DNA of 64,000 nt, taken from assembly GCA_002382735.1 (NCBI GenBank), contig DFZN01000039.1, positions 27,417 through 91,416 on the forward strand, read 5' to 3'. The notes beneath the pieces were generated by a model. The model was not told the origin of the DNA. It ran no database searches and worked only from the letters and a program-made list of their open reading frames with translations. Positions 25,648-34,918 of the stretch are shown here, piece by piece. The stretch comes from a bacterium UBP11_UBA4055 (GTDB taxonomy: Bacteria > UBA4055). Positions within the stretch are counted from its first letter, which is position 1. Every line of letters begins with the position of its first letter. The position numbers and the translations under genes were made by a program.

Positions 25648-27072
25648 CTACAGGTATTTATAGAAAGCTTTGTAAGCTTTGTAAGTGTGATAGATGTCCG
25701 CTTTTGAAGCGACTTCGAACGGAGAATGCATTGACAGGAGCGCTGTCCCGCAGTCAACGACATCCATGCCGTACTTGGCGAGATACTTGGCGATTGTTCC
25801 GCCGCCGCCCTGATCGACTTTTCCGAGCTCGGTCGTCTGCCAGAGAACCTTGTCTTTGTTAAAAGCCTTTCTGATATCGGCCACGAATTCGGCGTGCGCC
25901 TCGTTCGATCCGCCCTTTCCGCCCGATCCGGTGAATTTTGTCAGGCATACGCCAAAACCGATCTTGGCAGCGTTCATAGGTTCAAAAACGCTTTTCCATT
26001 CCGGATCGATACCGGCGTTCACATCGGATGACAGCAGTTTTGAGTTCTCGAGAGCTTTGATAAGAGCGTTGTAATCGCCAACTCCGTAGAGCTGCATGAT
26101 GTCGTTCACCATTCTTTCAACGATGTTCGAATCAGCACCTGCGTTTCCTGCTGAACCGATCTCTTCCTTGTCGAAGAAAACCATCATGACATTTTTCTTG
26201 ATCTCGGATTCTTTTATATCGAAAATCGCTTTCATTCCAAGATACGCACAGATCCTGTCGTCTTGACCGTGGGCACCGACGAAACTTCTGTCGAATCCGA
26301 CATCTTTTGCCCCGCCTGCAGGAACAAGCTGAAGTTCGGCTGAAACGAAATCCTCTTCTTTGATCCCGTACTCTCTGTTCAAATGATCAAGTATAGCCAG
26401 TTTTATTGCGTCCTTGCCTGTTTTGAATTTGTAGGGGATCGAGCCTACCAATATATTGAGCTGTTCGCCTTCAACTACTGTAGCTGGAGTTTTTTTGTAC
26501 TGATCCTGTGCAAGGTGCGGCAGAATGTCGTTGATCGTGAAAACGAAATCACCGGGTTTTTCTCCGATATTGACGCTTATGCTTTTTCCGTTTTCAGTTA
26601 CTATCACTCCGTGGAGTGCCAGAGGCCTTGTCACCCACTGGTATTTTTTTATTCCCCCGTAGTAATGAGTTTTCATGTAGCCCATGTCTTCGGATTCATA
26701 AAGAGGGAACTGTTTGAGGTCTATTCTCGGTACATCTATGTGAGCTCCGTTTATGAGAATCCCCTCTTTAAGTTTCTTTGGGTCTTTGATCACGGCTAAA
26801 GCCCCGCATACGCCGTCGTAGCTGAGGAAAAGTTTTTTGTCTGTTTTCTTTGCCTTCTTTATGTTTACAAAACCGAATTTTTTTGATAAATATTCGGCTG
26901 TAACCATCGTCTCTCTTTCGGTCTTGCTCACATCCAAAAACTTCTTGTAATCCTCGGACAGTGTCATTATCTCGTCAAATTCTTTTTTGGGAACATCTTC
27001 CCATCCGTTCTTTTTTTTGAACAGAAGCTTTTCGCCCAGCTTCTCGAGTTCACTTTTCTTTTCTTTTGCCAT
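25648..27072 (-). CDS. M18 family aminopeptidase
   Basis: A 474-residue cytoplasmic metallo-aminopeptidase of family M18 (aspartyl aminopeptidase/aminopeptidase I group), which removes N-terminal residues from peptides using two metal ions. Visible motifs are GAHIDVPRIDL (metal His and Asp), GAHGQDDRICAYLG, FFDKEEIGSAGNAGADS with the catalytic Glu pair, and MHSPFEVASKAD near the C-terminus with the last ligand His. There is no signal peptide. Length fits the family. It is a monocistronic unit ended by the hairpin at 25603. Confidence 0.93.
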   Translation of the reverse strand: MAKEKKSELEKLGEKLLFKKKNGWEDVPKKEFDEIMTLSEDYKKFLDVSKTERETMVTAEYLSKKFGFVNIKKAKKTDKKLFLSYDGVCGALAVIKDPKKLKEGILINGAHIDVPRIDLKQFPLYESEDMGYMKTHYYGGIKKYQWVTRPLALHGVIVTENGKSISVNIGEKPGDFVFTINDILPHLAQDQYKKTPATVVEGEQLNILVGSIPYKFKTGKDAIKLAILDHLNREYGIKEEDFVSAELQLVPAGGAKDVGFDRSFVGAHGQDDRICAYLGMKAIFDIKESEIKKNVMMVFFDKEEIGSAGNAGADSNIVERMVNDIMQLYGVGDYNALIKALENSKLLSSDVNAGIDPEWKSVFEPMNAAKIGFGVCLTKFTGSGGKGGSNEAHAEFVADIRKAFNKDKVLWQTTELGKVDQGGGGTIAKYLAKYGMDVVDCGTALLSMHSPFEVASKADIYHTYKAYKAFYKYL

Positions 27073-27147
27073 TTACTGCTCCTTATGTCAATTTATTAAT
27101 TCCCAAGCCTCAAATTTAACCCGAAAGTCTAAAATAGTCAACATTTT

Positions 27148-27789
27148 TCATTTTCTTCTTGACGGGCAGTCTTTGACTTTACACTCGCCGCACTTTGGTC
27201 CGATCGGTCTGCATATAGTCTGCCCGAACGCGACAAGAAGGTCGTTTATCTCGCTCCAGTATTCCTTAGGTATTTTTTTCATGAGCGCGAATTCGGTCTC
27301 TTCCGGCGTTTTGGTCGAGACTGCTCCCCACCGGTTCGAGATCCGTTGGACATGCGTATCTACGCATATGGTATCCTGCCCGTAACCGAGTGAGAGAACA
27401 AGATTTGCTGTTTTTCTACCGACTCCTTTGAAGTTCAGAAGATCGTCAAGTGAATCAGGCACTTTGGAATCGTACTTGTCTATCAGGATTCGGGATGTTT
27501 CGATTATCGTTTTAGCCTTGTTTTTGTAGAATCCGACCGGGAATATCAGCTGCTGAATCTCTTCCTCGGTAAGCCTGACCATTTTTTTGGGAGTACCCGC
27601 TTTCTCGAACAGCCTGTAAGAAGCTTGAGCCGTTACTTCATCTTTTGTACGCAGAGAAAGTAATGTACTGATCAGAATTTTGTACGGATCTTTCGTCTGA
27701 AAGGAGATCAGAGTGACTATCGGCGCGTTCCATTTCCTGTATTCTTCCCTGAGGGTCTTTATGTTCTCTATGAATTTATTTTTGTTCAT
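27148..27789 (-). CDS. nth: Endonuclease III (DNA glycosylase/AP lyase)
   Basis: A 213-residue base-excision-repair enzyme removing oxidised pyrimidines. The helix-hairpin-helix [17 protein letters not shown] carries the catalytic Lys126, and VDTHVQR carries the catalytic Asp144. The C-terminal C-x6-C-x2-C-x5-C cluster for [4Fe-4S] is complete. The ATG at 27789, with AAGGT about 8 bases upstream, is preferred over the TTG at 27795. It is divergent from the phosphoesterase-like gene. Confidence 0.96.
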   Translation of the reverse strand: MNKNKFIENIKTLREEYRKWNAPIVTLISFQTKDPYKILISTLLSLRTKDEVTAQASYRLFEKAGTPKKMVRLTEEEIQQLIFPVGFYKNKAKTIIETSRILIDKYDSKVPDSLDDLLNFKGVGRKTANLVLSLGYGQDTICVDTHVQRISNRWGAVSTKTPEETEFALMKKIPKEYWSEINDLLVAFGQTICRPIGPKCGECKVKDCPSRRK

Positions 27790-27856
27790 TATCAAACCTT
27801 ATTTGATTTTGTTTGTTAAATCTGTTAAATTTAGGAATAAATGAGGAAAAATTCCA

Positions 27857-28747
27857 ATGTTTAAAATCATTTTTCTTTCGATTCTTGCACTCTGTTTCTC
27901 GGTACTTTCATCTGACGATCCGCTTTTTTCATTTTCAATATTTTCCGACAATACAGGCGACGGTAAAGACAGAAAAGAATTTGTGAGAATGACTGAATGG
28001 ATAAAGTCTGACGGCGAAAATTTTGTGATCGGAATGGGCGATCATGTAAAAAAAGGTACTCCCAACAAATTTATTGAATTCTTAGCCTCAAACGAATGGT
28101 GGAGAAAGAATTTCTATCCGACTATAGCCGATAATGATAATGAGTTCTTCGGGAAAGATCAGGCAGATTGGGGCGCGGGTAAAGCTTTATTCGATCTCAC
28201 TGATATAAAAAGCAGAAGTAATGTTAAATTCAGCGATTCCGGTGCTGACTATTACGCAGTACTGACAGATAAAAGTATCAATGTGCATTTTATTTCGCTT
28301 CACTATCCCGATAAGCCTGACGATGATTCACTGTGCTTCAGGAAAAGTTCAAGAGAATTCATGATGAAAACGCTTAAGAGCATAAAAAAGAAGGAGAGGG
28401 ATATAATTATTATAGGTGCACATTCGAGGCTGGGTTACTGGCTTGATGTTCTTAACACTGAAGAGGCCGAACTTATTGATAAGAAAGCTGATCTTGTATT
28501 ATCTGCTACCACGCATGTTTTTAACATATATTCGGGTAACGGTTCTGACGGACCTCTCGTGACCAATACCGGCTCAATTACAAGACCAAGGCTGTGGAGT
28601 TCTCCCGGATTTGTTTCAGTTCAGGTTTTTGATGAGCCCTTAAGGATAGATGTTTCGTACATCGACTGCTCAAAAGAAAAACCCTCGAGGCCATTAATGT
28701 TCTCGAGGGTCATCAAATACATAAACGGCAAGAATACTGTTTATTAA
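27857..28747 (+). CDS. Exported metallophosphoesterase-like protein with degenerate metal motifs
   Basis: A 296-residue protein with an N-terminal signal peptide (about 1-18). The order of motifs follows calcineurin-like phosphoesterases, but most ligands are altered: FSDNTG where D-x-H is expected, GMGDHV for GDxxD, IADNDN for GNHD, and GAHSRLG then TTHVF for the last His motifs. It may bind metals differently or be inactive; the substrate is unknown. The last four bases (TTAA) are shared with the convergent gene, so both stop codons overlap. No terminator is seen. Confidence 0.6.
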   Translation: MFKIIFLSILALCFSVLSSDDPLFSFSIFSDNTGDGKDRKEFVRMTEWIKSDGENFVIGMGDHVKKGTPNKFIEFLASNEWWRKNFYPTIADNDNEFFGKDQADWGAGKALFDLTDIKSRSNVKFSDSGADYYAVLTDKSINVHFISLHYPDKPDDDSLCFRKSSREFMMKTLKSIKKKERDIIIIGAHSRLGYWLDVLNTEEAELIDKKADLVLSATTHVFNIYSGNGSDGPLVTNTGSITRPRLWSSPGFVSVQVFDEPLRIDVSYIDCSKEKPSRPLMFSRVIKYINGKNTVY

Positions 28748-29280
28748 GTGTATTTCCGTCTTAGGATCTCTGATACGATTATAGCGTTTTTAAGCTTGGT
28801 CCTTGTATTAAAGAGTTCATTTCTGATGGTCATTTTCGGTGCAGTATCACGCTCGTGTTTCAGGTAAAATTCAGTATCCAGTCTTGTTTTCTCCTTTGCG
28901 GCGAAATTCTTTTCCGGATTGCGAAGTTCATCGTAAGAAGTTTCGTAATCTCTTACTTTAGACCTGTTGGTTTCGTCGTGAGATCTCTCTGTTTCGGTAT
29001 AGTGTGTCTCTTCGTGTTCCGATCCGGTATTATATTGATCATCATAAGTGACCGGCTCGGGCTCCTTTACCTCATTCTGCTCAATATTCTTTAAAGAATT
29101 CAGCAGGCTTTTCAGATCGTTTACAGGCTGAGATGGCAGTTTTGGATCATATCCGTTCCTTTTTCCCGTATTCTGCACCGGTCTCGTACTTCTAAAATTT
29201 TCTTCAGCCTTCTTCTTCTTATTTTTCGAGATCAGCGACGATATTATTATTATGATAATAAAAACGAATATATTTTCCAT
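28744..29280 (-). CDS. Small membrane-anchored hypothetical protein
   Basis: 178 residues. An N-terminal hydrophobic helix (residues 3-18, very Ile-rich) is followed by KNKKKK and a long hydrophilic, probably disordered region rich in Glu, Thr and His. A helical C-terminus contains RNELFNTRTKLKNAIIVSEI. I recognise no family. It follows floA by 34 bases, so it is the last gene of the ybbR-nfeD-floA operon, which suggests a role in the same membrane process. Confidence 0.7.
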   Translation of the reverse strand: MENIFVFIIIIIISSLISKNKKKKAEENFRSTRPVQNTGKRNGYDPKLPSQPVNDLKSLLNSLKNIEQNEVKEPEPVTYDDQYNTGSEHEETHYTETERSHDETNRSKVRDYETSYDELRNPEKNFAAKEKTRLDTEFYLKHERDTAPKMTIRNELFNTRTKLKNAIIVSEILRRKYT

Positions 29281-29314
29281 AGCAGACCGCCGTTTTATTT
29301 ATACTTAATTATGC

Positions 29315-30295
29315 CTATTTACTGTCTCCAGGATCTGAAATGTTCTCTCTCATTGCAGTGTCGGCCTGAATGTTCTTCATCCTGTAATAGTCCATGATAC
29401 CCATATTTCCTGATCTGAACGCTTCAGCCATAGCCAGAGGAACCTGAGCTTCAGCTTCAACGACTTTTGAACGCATTTCTACTACTCTCGCCTTCATCTC
29501 CTGTTCTTCGGCAACAGCCATAGCTCTTCTGGTCTCAGCTTTAGCCTGAGCGACCTTAAGATCCGATGTCGCCTGATCGGCCTGAAGTTCAGCACCGACA
29601 TTCTTTCCTACATCAACATCAGCAATATCGATGGAAAGTATCTCGAAAGCAGTTCCCGCATCAAGTCCCTTATCGAGTACTTTTTTCGAAATATAGTCAG
29701 GATTCTCAAGTACGACCTTGTAAGTTTCCGATGAGCCGATCGCGGATACGATCCCCTCTCCGACCCTTGCTATGATAGTTTCTTCCGTAGCGCCTCCGAC
29801 AAGAGTCTGAATATTCGTTCTTACAGTCACTCTGGCTTTAGCGTAAAGCTGGATTCCGTCTTTTGCCACTGCTCCGATCTTACCTGTAACAGGCGCATCG
29901 ATCACCCTGGGATTGACGGAAGTCTGAATAGCTTCCAGTATATTCCTTCCGGCAAGGTCGATCCCGCAGGCCATCTGGAAATCAAGTGCGATGTTAGCTT
30001 TGTCAGCCGCAATAAGAGCTGTAACCACCCTCAGAACATTTCCTCCTGAGAGATAGTGCGTCTCCAGATCATTTGTGGTGAGCGGCAATCCGGCCTTGAC
30101 CGCAGTTATAAGCGCATTGACAATAACTGCCGGGGGAACTTTTCTCAGCCTCATTCCGACTAATGATCCGAGAGAAACTTTTACGCCTGCAAAAAGCGCA
30201 TTGATCCACAGAGGGATCGGTACGAACGAAATGAAGATTGATAGTACTATGAGGGATAAAATCCCTACAACGATGACGATTACTGGTGTCGGCAT
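29315..30295 (-). CDS. floA: Flotillin-like protein FloA
   Basis: A 326-residue membrane scaffold protein of the FloA (YqfA) family, which organises functional membrane microdomains. An N-terminal hydrophobic region (about 5-45) anchors it. The conserved segment [17 protein letters not shown] and the SPFH-like core follow, then a coiled-coil region rich in Ala and Glu ([17 protein letters not shown]). Length matches the family. Encoded 16 bases after nfeD, the usual partner order of NfeD-type proteins and flotillins. Confidence 0.95.
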   Translation of the reverse strand: MPTPVIVIVVGILSLIVLSIFISFVPIPLWINALFAGVKVSLGSLVGMRLRKVPPAVIVNALITAVKAGLPLTTNDLETHYLSGGNVLRVVTALIAADKANIALDFQMACGIDLAGRNILEAIQTSVNPRVIDAPVTGKIGAVAKDGIQLYAKARVTVRTNIQTLVGGATEETIIARVGEGIVSAIGSSETYKVVLENPDYISKKVLDKGLDAGTAFEILSIDIADVDVGKNVGAELQADQATSDLKVAQAKAETRRAMAVAEEQEMKARVVEMRSKVVEAEAQVPLAMAEAFRSGNMGIMDYYRMKNIQADTAMRENISDPGDSK

Positions 30296-30311
30296 GTGAG
30301 CCTCCTTTTAT

Positions 30312-31619
30312 TTAAATTTCCTCTTTTACAACCACGATTCTGTTGCCTTCGACTTTTGACACTTTTACCCGTTCTCCGGCGTTAATATATTCATTTGCCG
30401 ATACCGCCTGATAAACCTCATTTTCTATCTCGATCTTTCCGCTGAGCCTTAGATCTGTAACAGCTTTACCTGTTTTTCCCGCCAGGACAGCAAGATGTAG
30501 AGAATCTTTAACACCCGCACCTTTCTCTTGTTGTTTTCGTACGATAAGAAAATCCAGAAATTTCGCATCCGGAAGGTATTTAGCCATGAAATACAATCCT
30601 ACAAGCGACAGTATGAAAGAACCGCTCAGGACAGCACCCGCATTTAGAAAATCGTCAAGCGTGGGATTGTCTCCGACCAGAGTCATAAAGAACGATGCTC
30701 CGATTGCTAAAAGTCCGAGTATCCCTGTCACACCGAACCCCGGCACGACGAGTATTTCAATCAGCAGAAGTATCAATCCTGCGAGAAACACTATCACTTC
30801 AATGTGATCGGCCATGTCAATTACATAGTGCGAGCCGAAGAAAAGAACAAGTGCTATCAGTCCGACCGTTCCGCCTACTCCCCAGCCTGCCGTCTTAACC
30901 TCAAATATCAGACCGAGAAAAGCCAGAGTGATCAGAAGCGAACTGATTATGGGATTGGTGAGGAATCTGACTATCCTTTCCGCGATCGAAATAGTTGTCT
31001 CTGAAATCTCGGAAGAAGTTATTCCGAGATACCGGAAAAGTTCTTCGTCGTCATGGACTATCTTGTCGCACATTTTAAGTTCAAGTGCTTCTTTTGCAGT
31101 CAGAGTAAGGAGTTTCCCCTTTTCCGTGACACCTTCGATCTCTATATCTTCATCCACCATCGCCCTTGCTATATCCTTGCTTCTTCCGTTGAGCTCTGCG
31201 GTCGAACCTATCTCTGAACGGAAATAAGACTGATTCTTCTCTGACTGTTTTTCGCCTTCCTGATTCACAACGGTAGCGGCACCGATTGTACTTCCTTCAG
31301 CCATCACGATCTTCTTACAACTTAATGATATCAGGGCGCCTGCGCTTATAGCCCTCTTGTTTATATATGCGACCGTCTCTATCGGAGAATTAAGTATGTG
31401 ATCTTTTATCTTCGTCGCGCTGTCAACCCTTCCCCCGAATGTATTGATATCGAATATGATCAGGTTCGAACCACCCTTGACGGCAGTACTTATGCTGCGC
31501 TCTATATAGAAAGCCAAGCCGTTATCTATCATGCCCTCAACTTTTATCCTGGTCGCCTGAGCCGGGAAAAGGTAAGAGAACAAGATAAGCACTAAAACCG
31601 CTGAAGCATATTTTTTCAT
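30312..31619 (-). CDS. nfeD: NfeD family membrane-bound serine protease
   Basis: A 435-residue long-form NfeD protein. A signal peptide or anchor (about 1-20) leads to a ClpP-like protease domain (about 22-200) with FGGRVDSA and the catalytic Ser region KRAISAGALISL. Several transmembrane helices follow (about 215-345) and then the soluble OB-fold NfeD domain at the C-terminus. Such proteins pair with flotillin/stomatin-type proteins, here FloA immediately downstream. The protease presumably cleaves membrane-associated substrates; none is known here. Confidence 0.93.
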   Translation of the reverse strand: MKKYASAVLVLILFSYLFPAQATRIKVEGMIDNGLAFYIERSISTAVKGGSNLIIFDINTFGGRVDSATKIKDHILNSPIETVAYINKRAISAGALISLSCKKIVMAEGSTIGAATVVNQEGEKQSEKNQSYFRSEIGSTAELNGRSKDIARAMVDEDIEIEGVTEKGKLLTLTAKEALELKMCDKIVHDDEELFRYLGITSSEISETTISIAERIVRFLTNPIISSLLITLAFLGLIFEVKTAGWGVGGTVGLIALVLFFGSHYVIDMADHIEVIVFLAGLILLLIEILVVPGFGVTGILGLLAIGASFFMTLVGDNPTLDDFLNAGAVLSGSFILSLVGLYFMAKYLPDAKFLDFLIVRKQQEKGAGVKDSLHLAVLAGKTGKAVTDLRLSGKIEIENEVYQAVSANEYINAGERVKVSKVEGNRIVVVKEEI

Positions 31620-31637
31620 AAATTCTCCCTATGATGT

Positions 31638-32609
31638 TTAATATTGCACTGCTCTGACTTCTTTAGCCGAGTATTCCCATTCAAGAGTAAGATTAGTTTC
31701 GACCTTTACGGGTATTTTATTAGTAATATTATCCAGTTCGCGGGCATCTGCAGTAACTGAGAAATCGTCGGATGTCACATTCTGCAGTTCACTCACAGGT
31801 CCTACAACTGTTATATCAACGGCTATCGGATCAAGAAGGATATTCATGCTTTCCGGCTTGTTCGTTATCCTGATCGGTGCTTTAAAGGTAACTGAACCCT
31901 TTCTGACCACTTCCTGGCTGATCGTAACGCTTTTTTCAGAATAGATCAGTCTTCCCGGGTCAGTAAGTATGAGATCCAGCTCCTTAGAGAATCCGGCCGT
32001 TACATCTTCTTCTCTTATGCTTAAAGTACGGACATTTTTGACGAGCCTGACTTTAGATTCAGGACCCCTGATCGTAACAGAATCCGGCTGCATTCTGAAT
32101 TTTCCGGAAGTTACATAACCCGGCGCGGGTGTAAATTTGTAATCAAGGATGACCGGAACTCTTGTCACCATCAGATCGTCGTAAACAACATTTATTTCCT
32201 GAGGATGAAATATAAAAAGCGGTTCAAGTTCCGTTCCTGAAGAATTTACGAAATAATCCATGTTGATCTTTATCGTGGCAGAATCGGTAAATGTTGAACC
32301 GTCAATTTCAAAATATACATCTTTTGAAAAATCCGACATCAGGATGTTTTTACCTTTCGATCTGATCTTTATTCTCGCTTTTTCAGGAATCGGATTGAGA
32401 AGAGTCTTTCCTGAAACAATATTATTTAGCCTTATCGGGATATCAACGGTCGTTTCAAAGTCCTTCTGTAAGTTAATATTGAGCCATAAAGCAATACCGA
32501 TTATCAGAAATATGATTTTCAAAGCAAAGTTAACCTTAACAGAGTCATAAATTCTTCTGGTCAGCCTAACAGTTGGACTTTTACTCAAAATCTTTTTGCC
32601 CTTATTCAT
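31638..32609 (-). CDS. YbbR/CdaR-like domain protein
   Basis: A 323-residue membrane-anchored protein with one transmembrane helix (about 27-46, FALKIIFLIIGIALWLNI). Behind it are repeated YbbR-type beta domains (VDIPIRLNN; VPVILDYKFTPAPGYV; RGPESKVRLV; VVGPVSELQNV) facing outside the cytoplasm. In Firmicutes such proteins (CdaR) regulate the diadenylate cyclase CdaA; no cyclase of that type is adjacent here, so the role is open. The ATG at 32609 is used; the in-frame TTG at 32615 is less likely. First gene of the operon with nfeD and floA, divergent from the thiamine operon. Confidence 0.85.
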   Translation of the reverse strand: MNKGKKILSKSPTVRLTRRIYDSVKVNFALKIIFLIIGIALWLNINLQKDFETTVDIPIRLNNIVSGKTLLNPIPEKARIKIRSKGKNILMSDFSKDVYFEIDGSTFTDSATIKINMDYFVNSSGTELEPLFIFHPQEINVVYDDLMVTRVPVILDYKFTPAPGYVTSGKFRMQPDSVTIRGPESKVRLVKNVRTLSIREEDVTAGFSKELDLILTDPGRLIYSEKSVTISQEVVRKGSVTFKAPIRITNKPESMNILLDPIAVDITVVGPVSELQNVTSDDFSVTADARELDNITNKIPVKVETNLTLEWEYSAKEVRAVQY

Positions 32610-32711
32610 ATCCAAAGCATTTTCCCCGAAATATTTCGTTGAATATAAAATTACTGTATTTTAAAGCCGATGTAAAGGTTTAAATTAGATATTTTTCTCA
32701 AATTATTTACT

Positions 32712-32739
32712 TTGAAGTAAGAGAAAAATTACTTATATT
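32712..32739 (+). promoter_or_regulatory. Promoter-like element of the thiamine operon
   Basis: TTGAAG (32712-32717), a 16-base spacer and TATATT (32734-32739) would start transcription just before the TPP riboswitch. The spacer holds most of an inverted repeat, AAGTAA-N8-TTACTT, overlapping both boxes, which could be an operator or chance. Confidence 0.5.
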
Positions 32740-32745
32740 CTGCAT

Positions 32746-32832
32746 TCGGCCCTGGGGGTGCCTTGTAAAGGCTGAGAGGGAAGTTTCCCGACCCTTGGAA
32801 CCTGATTCGGATAATACCGACGGAGGAAAGCG
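32746..32832 (+). promoter_or_regulatory. TPP riboswitch (THI element)
   Basis: The conserved core is complete: GGGGTGCC, GGCTGAGAGGG, then GACCCTTGGAACCTGATTCGG and ATAATACCGACGGAGGAAAG. It binds thiamine pyrophosphate. The 3' strand of the aptamer runs into the GGAGG ribosome site of thiS (ATG at 32836), so ligand binding should hide the ribosome site. Control is therefore probably at translation initiation; there is no room for a terminator before the gene. Confidence 0.97.
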
Positions 32833-32835
32833 GCG

Positions 32836-33033
32836 ATGGAAATTATTTTAAACGGCATATCTTACAGAACAAATTCAGAAAGCATATTCGGACTGATAAC
32901 TGAAAAAGGTCTTAACCCTTCGACCGTTGTTGTTGAATTTAACGGCAGTGTCCTGAAAAAAGAATTCTGGAAAGATCAGACCATAGCTGAAAACGACAGG
33001 ATCGAAGTCTTAAATTTTGTGGGCGGCGGATAA
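32836..33033 (+). CDS. thiS: Sulfur carrier protein ThiS
   Basis: A 65-residue ubiquitin-like protein that carries sulfur as a C-terminal thiocarboxylate for thiazole synthesis. It ends in the required Gly-Gly (here VGGG). The ribosome site GGAGG belongs to the riboswitch. The stop overlaps the thiG start (TAATG). No ThiF for its adenylation is in the window. Confidence 0.95.
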   Translation: MEIILNGISYRTNSESIFGLITEKGLNPSTVVVEFNGSVLKKEFWKDQTIAENDRIEVLNFVGGG

Positions 33034-33800
33034 TGAACGATATTCTGAAAATAGGCGGCAGGGAGTTTACTAACAGGCTTTTTACTGGAACGGGAAAGTT
33101 CAGATCGAGAAGTCTTATACCTGAAATGCTTAAAGCGAGCGGATCGGAGATGATAACCGTGGCTTTGAGAAGAGTGGATTTTGATGCGGGTAACGAAAAC
33201 ATACTCGAATTTATTCCGAAACACATTACACTTTTACCGAACACTTCCGGCGCAAGGAACTGCGATGAGGCTGTCAGGATCGCAAGGATCGCAAGAGAAG
33301 CCGGAATGGGCGATTTTATCAAGATCGAGATAATCACTGAAACAAAATATCTTATGCCCGACAACGATGAGACTTTGAAGGCTACGAAGATACTTGCGGC
33401 TGAAGGTTTTATTGTCCTTCCTTATGTTATGCCTGATCTGACCTATTCATATAAGCTTGTTGACGCGGGAGCCGCCGCTGTTATGCCGCTTGGTTCTGCG
33501 ATAGGATCGAACAGAGGACTGAAGATGAAAGAGATCATAGAGATGATCATCGAGAACATTGACCTTCCCGTCGTCGTGGACGCGGGGATCGGCAGGCCGT
33601 CACAGGCGGCGGAGGCCATGGAGCTCGGCGCGGACGCTGTTCTGGTCAACACCGCCATATCCATAGCTGATGATCCCGTGGGTATGGGCAGGGCTTTTTC
33701 GATGGCGGTGCAGGCCGGCAGGCTGGCCTATCTTGCACGCATGGGTGAAGAAAGTAAAACAGCGAACGCTTCGAGCCCCCTGACGGGCTTTTTAAGATAA
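33033..33800 (+). CDS. thiG: Thiazole synthase ThiG
   Basis: A 255-residue TIM-barrel enzyme making the thiazole phosphate moiety from DXP, ThiS-thiocarboxylate and dehydroglycine. Recognisable segments are [52 protein letters not shown] and [19 protein letters not shown]. Translationally coupled to thiS. The 3' third (about 33560-33720) is clearly richer in GC than the rest: one line, 33601-33660, counts 40 G/C of 60. Confidence 0.97.
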   Translation: MNDILKIGGREFTNRLFTGTGKFRSRSLIPEMLKASGSEMITVALRRVDFDAGNENILEFIPKHITLLPNTSGARNCDEAVRIARIAREAGMGDFIKIEIITETKYLMPDNDETLKATKILAAEGFIVLPYVMPDLTYSYKLVDAGAAAVMPLGSAIGSNRGLKMKEIIEMIIENIDLPVVVDAGIGRPSQAAEAMELGADAVLVNTAISIADDPVGMGRAFSMAVQAGRLAYLARMGEESKTANASSPLTGFLR

Positions 33801-33808
33801 GGATAATT

Positions 33809-34918
33809 ATGTCTTTTTTACATGAACTTGAAAAATATGAAAATTTCGATTTTGAGGGATATTTTAACTCAGTTACGGCCGATGATGTAAAAAAGAGCAT
33901 CGGAAAGGAAAAGCCGGGAGCAAATGACATGCTCAATCTGCTCTCCCCCGCCGCCGAGGAATTTCTCGAAGAAATGGCTAAACGGTCACACTTACTTACA
34001 ATGCAGTATTTCGGGGGAACGATATCCCTATACATTCCGCTCTACATCTCGAACTACTGCTCGAACGGCTGCGTTTACTGCGGGTTTTCTGCCGGCAACA
34101 AGATCCCGAGGAAAATGCTTTCAATGGAAGAGATCGAAACGGAAGCTCTGTCGATTAAAAAGACGGGAATTAAGCATCTTCTCGTTCTGACGGGAGAAGC
34201 TGAGGAAAAGGCTGGTTTTGATTATATTAAACCTGCAATAGAGCTTCTTTCTAAACATTTTCCTTCGATCTCTGTAGAAATGTTCCCGATGAGCACTGAG
34301 CAGTACGCCGAACTTAAGAAATGCGGCGTTGACGGGCTGACTGTTTATCAGGAGGTTAACGACAGGACAATTTACGCTCAAGTGCATCCTTTCGGCAGAA
34401 AATCCGACTACAACTGGCGGCTTGAATGTCCGGAAAGAGGCGCGAAAGCCGGATTCCGGCTTATCAATATCGGCGCTCTTTACGGGCTCGGCGATGTCAG
34501 GAAGGAAGCATTCTTCAACGCTATGCATGCAAAATACCTTGACGATAAATATCCCGACACCGAGATCGCCGTTTCCTTTCCGAGAATAAATCATTCGGAA
34601 GGGAACTTCAAGCCGCAGCACAGGCTTTCGGACAGATCATTCGTTCAGTTCCTGACCGCATTCCGCATTTTTCTTCCCAGGGTGGGGCTTAATGTCTCAA
34701 CGAGAGAGAAAGCCGACTTCAGGGACAACCTTTTGCCGTTAGGCATTACGAGAATGTCGGCGGGATCAATAACTTCCGTGGGCGGCTACGCAGAATCGGA
34801 AGAGGACGATGTCCCGCAGTTCGATATTTCAGACAACCGCAGCGTAACGGAAACGATCTCGATGATAAAACAGAAGGGCTATCAGCCTGTATTAAAAGAC
34901 TGGGAAATGATAAAATGA
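33809..34918 (+). CDS. thiH: 2-iminoacetate synthase ThiH (radical SAM)
   Basis: A 369-residue radical SAM enzyme cleaving tyrosine to give dehydroglycine for ThiG. The cluster motif CSNGCVYC is at about residues 82-89, preceded by LYIPLYISNYC typical of ThiH. Later segments YQEVNDR and FPRINHSEG also fit. ThiH rather than the oxygen-dependent ThiO suits an anaerobic life. It starts 8 bases after thiG and overlaps the next gene by ATGA. Confidence 0.96.
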   Translation: MSFLHELEKYENFDFEGYFNSVTADDVKKSIGKEKPGANDMLNLLSPAAEEFLEEMAKRSHLLTMQYFGGTISLYIPLYISNYCSNGCVYCGFSAGNKIPRKMLSMEEIETEALSIKKTGIKHLLVLTGEAEEKAGFDYIKPAIELLSKHFPSISVEMFPMSTEQYAELKKCGVDGLTVYQEVNDRTIYAQVHPFGRKSDYNWRLECPERGAKAGFRLINIGALYGLGDVRKEAFFNAMHAKYLDDKYPDTEIAVSFPRINHSEGNFKPQHRLSDRSFVQFLTAFRIFLPRVGLNVSTREKADFRDNLLPLGITRMSAGSITSVGGYAESEEDDVPQFDISDNRSVTETISMIKQKGYQPVLKDWEMIK

